Shown piece after piece: positions 1-4,546 of a stretch of DNA of 5,129 nucleotides (within the stretch, counting starts at the first letter, position 1; the number at the start of each line of letters is the position of its first letter). The translations under genes were made by a program, and so were the position numbers. The DNA is from CAYMTN01 sp964393335 (GTDB taxonomy: Bacteria; Chloroflexota; Anaerolineae; Aggregatilineales; Aggregatilineaceae). The stretch is taken from the NCBI GenBank assembly GCA_964393335.1, contig CAYMTN010000327.1, forward strand, positions 1 through 5,129, read 5' to 3'. Under the pieces are notes generated by a model, which did not search any database, was not told the origin of the DNA, and saw only the letters and a program-made list of their open reading frames with translations.

Positions 1-432
1 CGACAGCCGGTCGACTGCCAGGAGCGCCCGCACGCAGACAGCAGGCGGGCGCTCCGGCCCGGTGAGGTACGCAGCCAACGCGGCCTGGAATCCCGGCGTC
101 TGCTGCTCGACGTGAGCCAGCACGTCGTCAAATAACGCGCGATCCCAGCCGCCGCGCTGCTGCAACCGTTCGGCAGACACTTCTTGCAGCGCGTCACCCA
201 TCTCGACCAGGCAGCGCAGCAGGTCATCCGGACGCGCTCGCCCGGCAGCCCGGTCCGCTCTGGATCGCGCCGTGTACACACGCGCCGCGTAGATACGCGC
301 CGCAGTCCCGCCAGTGCTAAGCCCGGCCAGCGCCGCCAGCGGCACCGCCAACCGGACATCAACGCCCCACGCCAACCCCACCACCCCGACTCCGGCGACC
401 AACATAATAATAAGCATCCGAAACGACATCAT
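1..432 (-). CDS. partial membrane-anchored protein of unknown function (3' end beyond left edge)
   Basis: This reading frame is open from an ATG at 432 to the left edge of the window, giving 144 codons without a stop, so the C-terminus is missing. Residues 6-23 (MLIIMLVAGVGVVGLAWG) and about 28-45 are hydrophobic and suggest two closely spaced membrane segments. An arginine-rich stretch follows (residues 46-67), then a soluble, probably helical region with W96, a DRALFDDVLAHVEQQ stretch and further Ala/Leu-rich sequence. I recognise no family. Two adjacent ATG codons (432 and 429) are possible starts. The purine-rich AAAGGG (complement of 438-443) lies 5 and 8 bases upstream of them, so the second may be the real one. 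The gene is divergent from the small paralog gene at 586, and the AT-rich 153-bp gap probably carries both promoters. Codon use is GC-rich and matches the rest of the left half. That it is a gene is fairly likely; its function is unknown. Confidence 0.7.
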   Translation of the reverse strand, partial: MMSFRMLIIMLVAGVGVVGLAWGVDVRLAVPLAALAGLSTGGTAARIYAARVYTARSRADRAAGRARPDDLLRCLVEMGDALQEVSAERLQQRGGWDRALFDDVLAHVEQQTPGFQAALAAYLTGPERPPAVCVRALLAVDRLS

Positions 433-585
433 AACCGCCCTTTTGCAGTGTACGCGCCTGGTAATAACACAAAATACCCGACCCATTGCATGTTCGATTT
501 CTTTCTGTTACCATTATAAATTAAGACGCCATTACTTCAGCCAGCAACCGATTTCTGAAAATTATTGAGTTACAGGGAGCGCGCA
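433..585. promoter_or_regulatory. divergent AT-rich intergenic region with probable promoter for the 586 gene
   Basis: This gap separates the divergent gene at 1-432 from the small gene at 586 and is much more AT-rich than either. On the plus strand TATAAA at 515-520 matches the -10 consensus at five of six positions, but I see no good -35 at 16-18 bp. On the minus strand TACACT (complement of 447-452) is a -10 candidate for the leftward gene. TTGTGT (complement of 467-472) lies upstream of it at a short 14-bp spacing. The ribosome binding site AGGGAG at 575-579 serves the ATG at 586. Both promoter calls rest on eye matching alone. Confidence 0.4.
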
Positions 586-999
586 ATGGCCTACGCGCTG
601 AAAAAACTTAAAGGCGTGCCGATCATCCTGCTGACCATTGATCTCCCCCTCGAACGTCACATGGAGAACGCGCGCAGCTTGCAGTCGCAAGTCAGCCGGT
701 GGGCGCGCGAGACACACGGGCCGTTATACATCATTCTCGACGCCGGCGCACTCGACCTGTCATGGAGTGATGTTTTGCTGTGGCTGGGGGACCAACGCCT
801 CCAACGAGGCAGCCCGCTCGTATTTTCCAACGTACACCTGCTGGTCGCGGGAACCGATCCGATGGTATGCCTCGGCATCAAAAAAATCCAGCAGCAGCTT
901 GGATTCACGATCCTGCGTTTTGACACGACTGCCGACGCTGTAGCATCGGCCCTCCGCGCGCTCAGCGACGCGGACCCGGGACTCGCACTATCCTCATAA
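586..999 (+). CDS. small alpha/beta protein, paralog 1 of 3 (STAS-like layout, function unknown)
   Basis: This gene encodes 137 residues. I chose the ATG at 586 because AGGG at 575-578 lies seven bases upstream, and because the resulting N-terminus (MAYALKKLKGVPIILL) lines up with MAFAVTRFPEEPIVLV and MAFVVTKLPDEPIILL of the next two genes. An upstream in-frame TTG at 565 is unlikely. The predicted order is beta (13-20), helix (22-43), beta (47-52, ending in D52), helix starting at S61-D62-V-L-L, beta (83-88, then G89), helix containing K99-K-I-Q-Q-Q-L and a final strand (108-112). An Ala-rich helix (114-127) closes the protein. This resembles a STAS/SpoIIAA fold, in which a serine at the start of the helix after the LD strand is phosphorylated, but the classical D-S-S/T-G motif is absent. 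There is no signal peptide or membrane segment, so it is probably cytosolic. Closest to paralog 3. Function unknown. Confidence 0.85.
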   Translation: MAYALKKLKGVPIILLTIDLPLERHMENARSLQSQVSRWARETHGPLYIILDAGALDLSWSDVLLWLGDQRLQRGSPLVFSNVHLLVAGTDPMVCLGIKKIQQQLGFTILRFDTTADAVASALRALSDADPGLALSS

Positions 1000-1010
1000 T
1001 CGCCCATCCT

Positions 1011-1040
1011 GGTTATTGATATGTTAATAATGGCATAACC
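1011..1040. repeat. imperfect inverted repeat after the first paralog gene
   Basis: GGTTAT at 1011-1016 is the reverse complement of ATAACC at 1035-1040. An overlapping inner pair, TTATT (1013-1017) and AATAA (1026-1030), is also complementary. It begins 12 bases after the TAA stop of the 586 gene. It could form a weak AT-rich stem that helps end transcription, or it could be a protein-binding palindrome. No T-tract follows, so I do not call it an intrinsic terminator. Confidence 0.35.
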
Positions 1041-1092
1041 TCGCCGCCATTTACGTTTTATAGATTCAAGGGAGAGTTGGAAGACGTGTTAC

Positions 1093-1157
1093 ACCTGTAT
1101 TTATTAACAAGTTTTTTACAGGTTCGTTGTGTTATTTTTACAGGTCTTGCCTATACT
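1093..1157 (+). promoter_or_regulatory. promoter of the second paralog gene with three TACAGGT motifs
   Basis: TATACT at 1152-1157 matches the -10 consensus at five of six positions. TTGTGT at 1127-1132 is a weak -35 candidate at a long 19-bp spacing. The seven-base word TACAGGT occurs at 1117-1123 and 1139-1145 and inverted (ACCTGTA) at 1093-1099. The two direct copies extend to an 11-base identity, TTTTTACAGGT, at 1113-1123 and 1135-1145. Start-to-start distances are 24 and 22 bp, close to two helical turns, which is typical of sites bound by an oligomeric regulator. The last copy lies inside the promoter spacer, where binding could block RNA polymerase or compensate for the poor -35. The regulator is unknown. 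Confidence 0.5.
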
Positions 1158-1174
1158 GAAATAAGTAGAAGTAT

Positions 1175-1215
1175 GTCAAGCGCGGCCTTGACGCCAATCC
1201 GGCAGTGGCAGCCGG
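1175..1215 (+). promoter_or_regulatory. palindrome and hairpin in the leader of the second paralog gene
   Basis: GTCAAG at 1175-1180 and CTTGAC at 1187-1192 form a perfect 6-bp inverted repeat with a 6-base centre. A second pair, CCGGC (1199-1203) and GCCGG (1211-1215), follows directly and ends six bases before the TGAGGG ribosome binding site (1221-1226). With a start site about seven bases after the TATACT box, both lie in the transcribed leader. They could be an operator just downstream of the start site or RNA hairpins affecting translation. Only the complementarity is seen; the role is inferred. Confidence 0.4.
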
Positions 1216-1236
1216 GCAAATGAGGGTTGGTTTCAC

Positions 1237-1644
1237 ATGGCGTTCGCGGTCACCAGATTCCCTGAGGAACCAATCGTATTGGTTCAGCTAGAGTTGGCGA
1301 ACCACGAGGAAGCCAGCTTTTTGAGTTTACAGGCCCAGCTTGACCGTATCGCCTCAACGGTCACACCTCCGCTGATGATGATCATCGATTTGCGCAAGCA
1401 AGACATCCGTTTTTGTGATGTGCTGCTGTTTCTTGAATGCTGCGCAGACGATCCGCGAGGCACAGCCGCCGACCCGCGCATCCATACCATTTTGCTCGGC
1501 GAACACCTCATGCTGTCCGTGCTGCAGAAGCGTTTCAAGCAGCGCTTTCGGGTGACCGTTCGCCAAGCACACCAGTGGGACGAGGCGCTGCACACGGCGC
1601 GGGCCGCGTGGAACAGCTTGCACAAAAGCATAAACGATTCGTGA
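1237..1644 (+). CDS. small alpha/beta protein, paralog 2 of 3 (STAS-like layout, function unknown)
   Basis: This gene encodes 135 residues and starts at an ATG preceded by GAGGG (1222-1226) with a ten-base spacing. It shares with its neighbours the N-terminus MAF-x-V-T-[KR], a conserved P12-I13, the strand ending in D51, the helix start C60-D61-V-L-L (serine is replaced by cysteine here), G88 at the end of a strand, K98 in the next helix, T107-V108 in the last strand and a D115-x-A-L helix. It is the most divergent of the three: it lacks the LP-x-E-x-H segment after the first strand and has more basic residues in the third helix (QKRFKQRFR). The C-terminus is short and polar. No membrane segment or signal peptide is visible. 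Its separate promoter and repeat-rich upstream region suggest control independent of the other two. Function unknown; a protein-protein interaction or regulatory role is inference from the STAS-like layout. Confidence 0.85.
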   Translation: MAFAVTRFPEEPIVLVQLELANHEEASFLSLQAQLDRIASTVTPPLMMIIDLRKQDIRFCDVLLFLECCADDPRGTAADPRIHTILLGEHLMLSVLQKRFKQRFRVTVRQAHQWDEALHTARAAWNSLHKSINDS

Positions 1645-1660
1645 ATTTCAATTAAAATTC
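1643..1660. repeat. AT-rich inverted repeat at the stop of the second paralog gene
   Basis: GAATTT at 1643-1648 is the reverse complement of AAATTC at 1655-1660, with a six-base loop. It overlaps the TGA stop codon (1642-1644). The stem is weak and the following TTAATATTCC is not a true T-tract, so it is at most a poor terminator. It could instead be an upstream element of the next promoter. Confidence 0.3.
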
Positions 1661-1671
1661 TTAATATTCCC

Positions 1672-1701
1672 TGGACGGACAGCGGCGCAGTCTGGTACGA
1701 T
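1672..1701 (+). promoter_or_regulatory. probable promoter of the third paralog gene
   Basis: TGGACG at 1672-1677 matches the -35 consensus at four of six positions. TACGAT at 1696-1701 matches the -10 at four of six, with an 18-bp spacing and a TG dinucleotide (1693-1694) giving an extended -10. The start codon at 1727 is 25 bases downstream, leaving a short leader. The ribosome binding site is weak (GGGA at 1716-1719). Confidence 0.5.
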
Positions 1702-1726
1702 ATAGGCAGGTAAACGGGATCAAACA

Positions 1727-2122
1727 ATGGCCTTTGTCGTGACCAAACTGCCGGATGAACCGATCATTCTGCTGCGAGTCGATCTGCCGTTCGAACAGCA
1801 CCGGGATACGCTGCACCATGTCGCGGCCCGCTGCGCCCGGCTGGCAGTCGATCACGGTGGGTTATTGTACCGGATTCTGGATGGATGGTGGCTCAACGCG
1901 TCGTACAGCGACATTTTGTTGCTGATCGACGACCACAAACACGATTATCCGGGATCGCTGCGGGACCCGCACATTCGCACGGTTTTTGCCGGTGATTCCC
2001 CCCTGCTCGAACTCGCCGCGCGGAAAATCCACCAGCAGCTTTCGATCACCGTGCCGGTCTATCCCACCCTCGACGCCGCGTTGGTCGCCATCCGCGCCGA
2101 ACTCGCCGCGCAGGTCGGGTAA
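1727..2122 (+). CDS. small alpha/beta protein, paralog 3 of 3 (STAS-like layout, function unknown)
   Basis: This gene encodes 131 residues, starting MAFVVTKLPDEPIILL, and ends in TAA at 2120-2122. It is close to paralog 1, with shared LP-x-E-x-H (20-25), a strand ending in I-L-D52, the S59-[WY]-S61-D62-[VI]-L-L motif, G89 followed by x-x-P-[LM], and K100-I-x-Q-Q-L-x-x-T. It shares with paralog 2 the DP-[HR]-I-[HR]-T segment (80-85). It therefore bridges the family and supports two duplications from one ancestor. The predicted layout is four strands alternating with helices, as in STAS/SpoIIAA domains. The conserved S-D pair sits roughly where the phosphorylatable serine of anti-sigma antagonists would be, but the match is by eye. 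The protein is probably cytosolic. The start is supported by alignment with the paralogs more than by the weak ribosome binding site. It lies upstream of the separately promoted glmS leader. Function unknown. Confidence 0.85.
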   Translation: MAFVVTKLPDEPIILLRVDLPFEQHRDTLHHVAARCARLAVDHGGLLYRILDGWWLNASYSDILLLIDDHKHDYPGSLRDPHIRTVFAGDSPLLELAARKIHQQLSITVPVYPTLDAALVAIRAELAAQVG

Positions 2123-2153
2123 GCGCGTTCGGTTCAAATCACCAGCCGGGGTG

Positions 2154-2182
2154 TGGTAAAACTGCGCCGGTCCGGGTATACT
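2154..2182 (+). promoter_or_regulatory. probable glmS promoter
   Basis: TATACT at 2177-2182 matches the -10 consensus at five of six positions and is identical to the -10 box of the second paralog gene. TGGTAA at 2154-2159 is a weak -35 (three of six) at a 17-bp spacing. Transcription from here would start near 2189, about 55 bases before the predicted ribozyme cleavage point, giving a leader of about 355 bases for glmS. Confidence 0.55.
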
Positions 2183-2203
2183 GGGCCTGTTCGCGGCAGA
2201 TTA

Positions 2204-2237
2204 TCCAACGGGAGGCGCGTATCAGTCCAACGAGGGG
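2204..2237 (+). repeat. pair of TCCAACG direct repeats in the glmS leader
   Basis: TCCAACGGGAGG at 2204-2215 and TCCAACGAGGGG at 2226-2237 agree at ten of twelve positions and are 22 bases apart. They lie between the predicted transcription start and the ribozyme core. Each contains a purine-rich tail. A role is not evident. Confidence 0.4.
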
Positions 2238-2243
2238 AAGCCT

Positions 2244-2439
2244 AGCGCAAGGCCCTGTCCAGACAGGGATACGAGGTGGCGGCTGCCCCGGTTCACCGGG
2301 GTGAAAATCGATCGTTTCTGCGGATACCGCCAGGGCGCACCCACCGCCCTTGTATGACCCCCTCCTCAATGAAGCTGTGTCACAAAACCCGCCGGTAACG
2401 GCGCGCCGCCAACGGCGGCACCAAAACACACAGCAGTGG
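2244..2439 (+). ncRNA. glmS ribozyme/riboswitch-like leader, divergent
   Basis: In known glmS ribozymes the RNA binds glucosamine-6-phosphate and cleaves itself just before the GCGCC element, lowering glmS expression. Here AGCGC lies at 2244-2248, so cleavage would fall between A2244 and G2245. P1 is CCCTGT (2253-2258) with ACAGGG (2263-2268). The conserved ACGAGG follows at 2271-2276. P2 is TGGCGG (2277-2282) with CCGCCA (2327-2332). The pseudoknot P2.2 is CGCA (2246-2249) with TGCG (2319-2322), where known members have CGCC/GGCG. ATCGA (2307-2311) and GCGGAT (2320-2325) match the core. P3 is GGGCG/CGCCC (2333-2337, 2345-2349). P4 is GCTGTGT (2374-2380) with ACACAGC (2428-2434), enclosing two GC-rich hairpins. 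P3.1 may pair the P3 loop CCAC (2341-2344) with GTGG (2436-2439). Its position just before glmS agrees. Oddities: T2270 replaces the catalytic G, an extra hairpin sits in the P2 loop, and the P3-P4 linker is long. Confidence 0.85.
2360..2366 (+). promoter_or_regulatory. candidate anti-Shine-Dalgarno segment in the glmS leader
   Basis: CCCTCCT here is a perfect seven-base complement of AGGAGGG at 2530-2536, the glmS ribosome binding site. It lies in the unusually long single-stranded linker between P3 and P4 of the ribozyme-like RNA, so ligand-dependent folding could in principle change its availability. It can also pair for five bases with GGAGG at 2211-2215 earlier in the leader. Complements of the ribosome binding site arise easily by chance, so this is a hypothesis. 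Confidence 0.3.
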
Positions 2440-2530
2440 TTCACACACCGTTTGTCAAAATTCGTGACGGCAGCCGGCACGCGCGCCCACCAGGCGCGTC
2501 GATCATGCCTGCCTGCCCTGCCTCGATGCA

Positions 2531-2536
2531 GGAGGG
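2531..2536 (+). promoter_or_regulatory. glmS ribosome binding site
   Basis: GGAGGG lies eight bases before the ATG at 2545 and is the strongest ribosome binding site in the window. It fixes the start, which also yields the required MCG N-terminus. It is the target of the possible anti-Shine-Dalgarno segment at 2360-2366. Confidence 0.85.
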
Positions 2537-2544
2537 AATAGCTT

Positions 2545-4386
2545 ATGTGTGGAATCGTCGGATATATCGGACCGCGTGATGCCACGCCGGTCATCCTGAC
2601 TGGCTTGCAGCGCCTCGAATACCGGGGCTACGACTCCGCCGGGCTGGCCGTGCTGCAAAACGGCCAGGTCGCCATCCGGCGCGATGTCGGCAAGCTGGGC
2701 AACCTCGTGCGCCTGATCCAGGAAGAACCGCTCAACGGGCGGATCGGCATCGGGCACACGCGCTGGGCGACGCACGGGCGGCCCAGTTCGCGCAACGCGC
2801 ACCCCCACATCAGCCGCAGCGGGCGCACGGTCGTGGTCCACAACGGCATCGTCGAGAATTTCCGCGATCTGCGGGCCGAGCTGGAAGCCAGCGGCGTGAC
2901 GTTCGCATCGGATACGGACACCGAAACGATCGTGCACCTTGTCCAGCGTGAGATCGACGCCGGGCACGACGTCACCGAAGCGACACGGCGGGCCGTGCTG
3001 CGGCTGCGCGGCGCACATGCCATCGTCGTGCTGAGCGCCGACGAGCCGGACAGGCTGGTCGCGGTGCGCATCGGCAACGCGGGCGGCGTCGCGCTGGGTA
3101 TCGGCCAGGACGAGATGTTCATCGCGTCCGACATCCCGGCCATCCTGGAACACACACGGCGCATGGTCTTTTTGGAAAGCCGCCAGATGGCGACCGTCAC
3201 GCGCCATGCGTACCACCTGCAAACGCTGGACGGCGATCCGGTGGATGGTGAGATTCACAACATCCCCTGGGACCCGGTCAGCGCGGCGCGCGGTGAGTTC
3301 AAACATTTCATGCAAAAGGAGATTCACGAGCAGGCCCGTTCATTGACCGATACACTCGGCGGGCGCGTGGATTTCCAGACCGGCGCGGTTGACCTGCCGC
3401 ACCTGCACATCAGTCCTGAGGACGCGCAGCGCCTCAAGCGCATCGTCACGGTGGCGTGCGGCACCAGCGCGTACAGCGGCCTGGTGGGTAAGTTCATCAT
3501 CGAAGAACTGACGCGCGTGCCGGTCGAGGTGGATTACGGCAGCGAATACCGCTACCGCGACCCGATCCTCGACTCCGACTGCGCCGTGCTGGCGATCACG
3601 CAGTCCGGCGAAACGGTCGATACGCTGGCAGCGATGGAAGAAGCCCGCGAAAAGGGCGCGCGCCAGTGGAGCATCGTCAACGCCATCGGCAGCCAGGCGA
3701 TGCGTGTCGCCGACGGTTACATCACCATGCAGGCCGGGCCGGAGATCGGAGTCGCCAGCACGAAGGCGTTCACGACCAGCATCGCCGACCAGTACCTGCT
3801 GGCGCTCTACGTGGCGCAGCAGCGCGGCACGATCACGCCGGAGCAGTCGCTGGCACACGCGCAGGACCTCGCGCGGCTGCCGGACCTCGTCGGGCAGGTG
3901 CTCGACCGCGAGCCGGCCATCGAAGCGCTGGCCGCCGAGTTGTACCAGTATACCAACTTCCTTTACCTGGGACGCGGTATCAACTACCCGATCGCGCTCG
4001 AAGGCGCGCTCAAGCTCAAAGAGATCAGCTACATTCACGCCGAAGGGTATCCCGCCGGGGAGATGAAACACGGCCCCATCGCGCTGATCGACGAGCACAT
4101 GCCCGTGCTGGCGATCACGCTTAAGGATGCCGTGTACGAGAAGATGCTCAGCCAGGTCGAGCAGGCCAAGTCACGCGGCGGGATCGTGATCGCGCTGGCG
4201 ACGGATGGCGACGACCTGATCCGCGAGAAGGCCGATCACGTGCTGTACGTGCCGCAGACGCCGCCGTTGCTCAGCCCGGTGATCAGCGTGATCCCGCTGC
4301 AACTGCTGGCATATCACATCGCGGTGTGGCGCGGCGCGGACGTCGATCAGCCGCGCAACCTGGCGAAAAGTGTGACGGTCGAGTAG
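2545..4386 (+). CDS. glmS: glutamine--fructose-6-phosphate aminotransferase (isomerizing)
   Basis: GlmS converts fructose-6-phosphate and glutamine to glucosamine-6-phosphate and glutamate, the first step of UDP-GlcNAc synthesis for peptidoglycan, in the cytosol. The 613-residue product is full length for the family. The N-terminal class II glutaminase domain (about 2-230) has nucleophile C2 in MCGIVGYIG, the RGYDSAG loop (27-33), GHTRWATHG (70-78), HNG at 99-101 and the DTDTE segment (123-127). Two SIS domains follow. The first has ACGTS (304-308), the QSGETVDTL loop and VASTKAFTTS. The second has ALEGALKLKEISYIHAE with catalytic E493, KHGP with H509, and the C-terminal KSVTVE with K608; these match E488, H504 and K603 of the E. 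coli enzyme with a constant offset of five. All key residues are present, so the enzyme should be active. It is transcribed alone: a ribozyme-like leader lies upstream and a terminator directly downstream. Confidence 0.99.
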   Translation: MCGIVGYIGPRDATPVILTGLQRLEYRGYDSAGLAVLQNGQVAIRRDVGKLGNLVRLIQEEPLNGRIGIGHTRWATHGRPSSRNAHPHISRSGRTVVVHNGIVENFRDLRAELEASGVTFASDTDTETIVHLVQREIDAGHDVTEATRRAVLRLRGAHAIVVLSADEPDRLVAVRIGNAGGVALGIGQDEMFIASDIPAILEHTRRMVFLESRQMATVTRHAYHLQTLDGDPVDGEIHNIPWDPVSAARGEFKHFMQKEIHEQARSLTDTLGGRVDFQTGAVDLPHLHISPEDAQRLKRIVTVACGTSAYSGLVGKFIIEELTRVPVEVDYGSEYRYRDPILDSDCAVLAITQSGETVDTLAAMEEAREKGARQWSIVNAIGSQAMRVADGYITMQAGPEIGVASTKAFTTSIADQYLLALYVAQQRGTITPEQSLAHAQDLARLPDLVGQVLDREPAIEALAAELYQYTNFLYLGRGINYPIALEGALKLKEISYIHAEGYPAGEMKHGPIALIDEHMPVLAITLKDAVYEKMLSQVEQAKSRGGIVIALATDGDDLIREKADHVLYVPQTPPLLSPVISVIPLQLLAYHIAVWRGADVDQPRNLAKSVTVE

Positions 4387-4387
4387 C

Positions 4388-4415
4388 GGTCAGCTTTCAG
4401 CGGTCAGCGATCAAC
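4388..4415 (+). repeat. 7-bp tandem repeats directly after glmS
   Basis: Four heptads follow the stop codon: GGTCAGC, TTTCAGC, GGTCAGC and GATCAAC. Seen as larger units, AGCGGTCAGC occurs at 4385-4394 (overlapping the stop codon) and again at 4399-4408. The array lies between the stop codon and the terminator, so it is in the 3' end of the glmS transcript. Slippage of this kind can vary in copy number between strains. Confidence 0.6.
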
Positions 4416-4420
4416 TTCTA

Positions 4421-4453
4421 GCGGGGCGACTCTCATCGAGTCGCCTCGTTTCT
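4421..4453 (+). terminator. intrinsic terminator of glmS
   Basis: GGCGACTC (4425-4432) and GAGTCGCC (4438-4445) form a perfect 8-bp stem with a five-base loop. The stem can extend by four more pairs (4421-4424 with 4446-4449, two of them G-U). It is followed by TTTCT, a short T-rich run. The stem starts 34 bases after the glmS stop codon. It stands between convergent genes, but the T-run favours the plus strand. Confidence 0.8.
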
Positions 4454-4457
4454 GTCA

Positions 4458-4491
4458 TTGGTAAGAACCAAACTACTGCCCATATTGGTTC
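4458..4491. repeat. nested inverted repeats between glmS and the convergent gene
   Basis: GAACCAA at 4465-4471 is the exact reverse complement of TTGGTTC at 4485-4491 (13-base loop). The same ACCAA can instead pair with TTGGT at 4458-4462 (four-base loop), so two hairpins are mutually exclusive. They lie on the 3' side of both convergent genes and could slow or end transcription from the right. There is no T-tract in either direction. The rest of 4492-4546 shows nothing I can assign. Confidence 0.35.
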
Positions 4492-4546
4492 AATCTACAC
4501 GACCAGGGGGAGGTTTTTCAATTCTAGAAAGCAATTTTAGAGAGAA

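Noticed and set aside
184..568. Two overlapping plus-strand open frames over the left-edge gene
   Set aside because: They are rich in Arg, Pro and His, with no domain-like pattern, and are best explained as shadows of the minus-strand gene at 1-432.
565..585. Upstream TTG start for the first paralog gene
   Set aside because: The added seven codons would cover the AGGGAG ribosome binding site, and the ATG at 586 aligns exactly with the starts of the other two paralogs.
1086..1223. Possible 45-codon gene starting at GTG 1086, preceded by GGAG at 1071-1074
   Set aside because: Its first 80 bases are AT-rich promoter-like DNA carrying the TACAGGT repeats and the TATACT box. Codon use (many TTA) is unlike the neighbours, and the frame shows no recognisable protein features.
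2395..2398. GTAA loop of the hairpin at 2390-2403 as a GNRA tetraloop docking site
   Set aside because: It fits the GNRA pattern, but no matching receptor can be identified by eye, so I do not claim a tertiary contact.
2139..2594. Open frames on both strands across the glmS leader
   Set aside because: The region is explained by a structured RNA with paired arms; the translations show no protein-like pattern.
2503..4098. Long antisense open frames inside glmS (2503-3327 and 3340-4098)
   Set aside because: Their composition is that of antisense GC-rich codons, with no ribosome binding site or recognisable domain. The glmS frame is certain.
4387..4546. Tn7-type transposon end next to glmS
   Set aside because: I see no TGTGGGCGG-like terminal sequence, no repeated transposase binding sites and no target duplication in the visible DNA. 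Only the position is suggestive.
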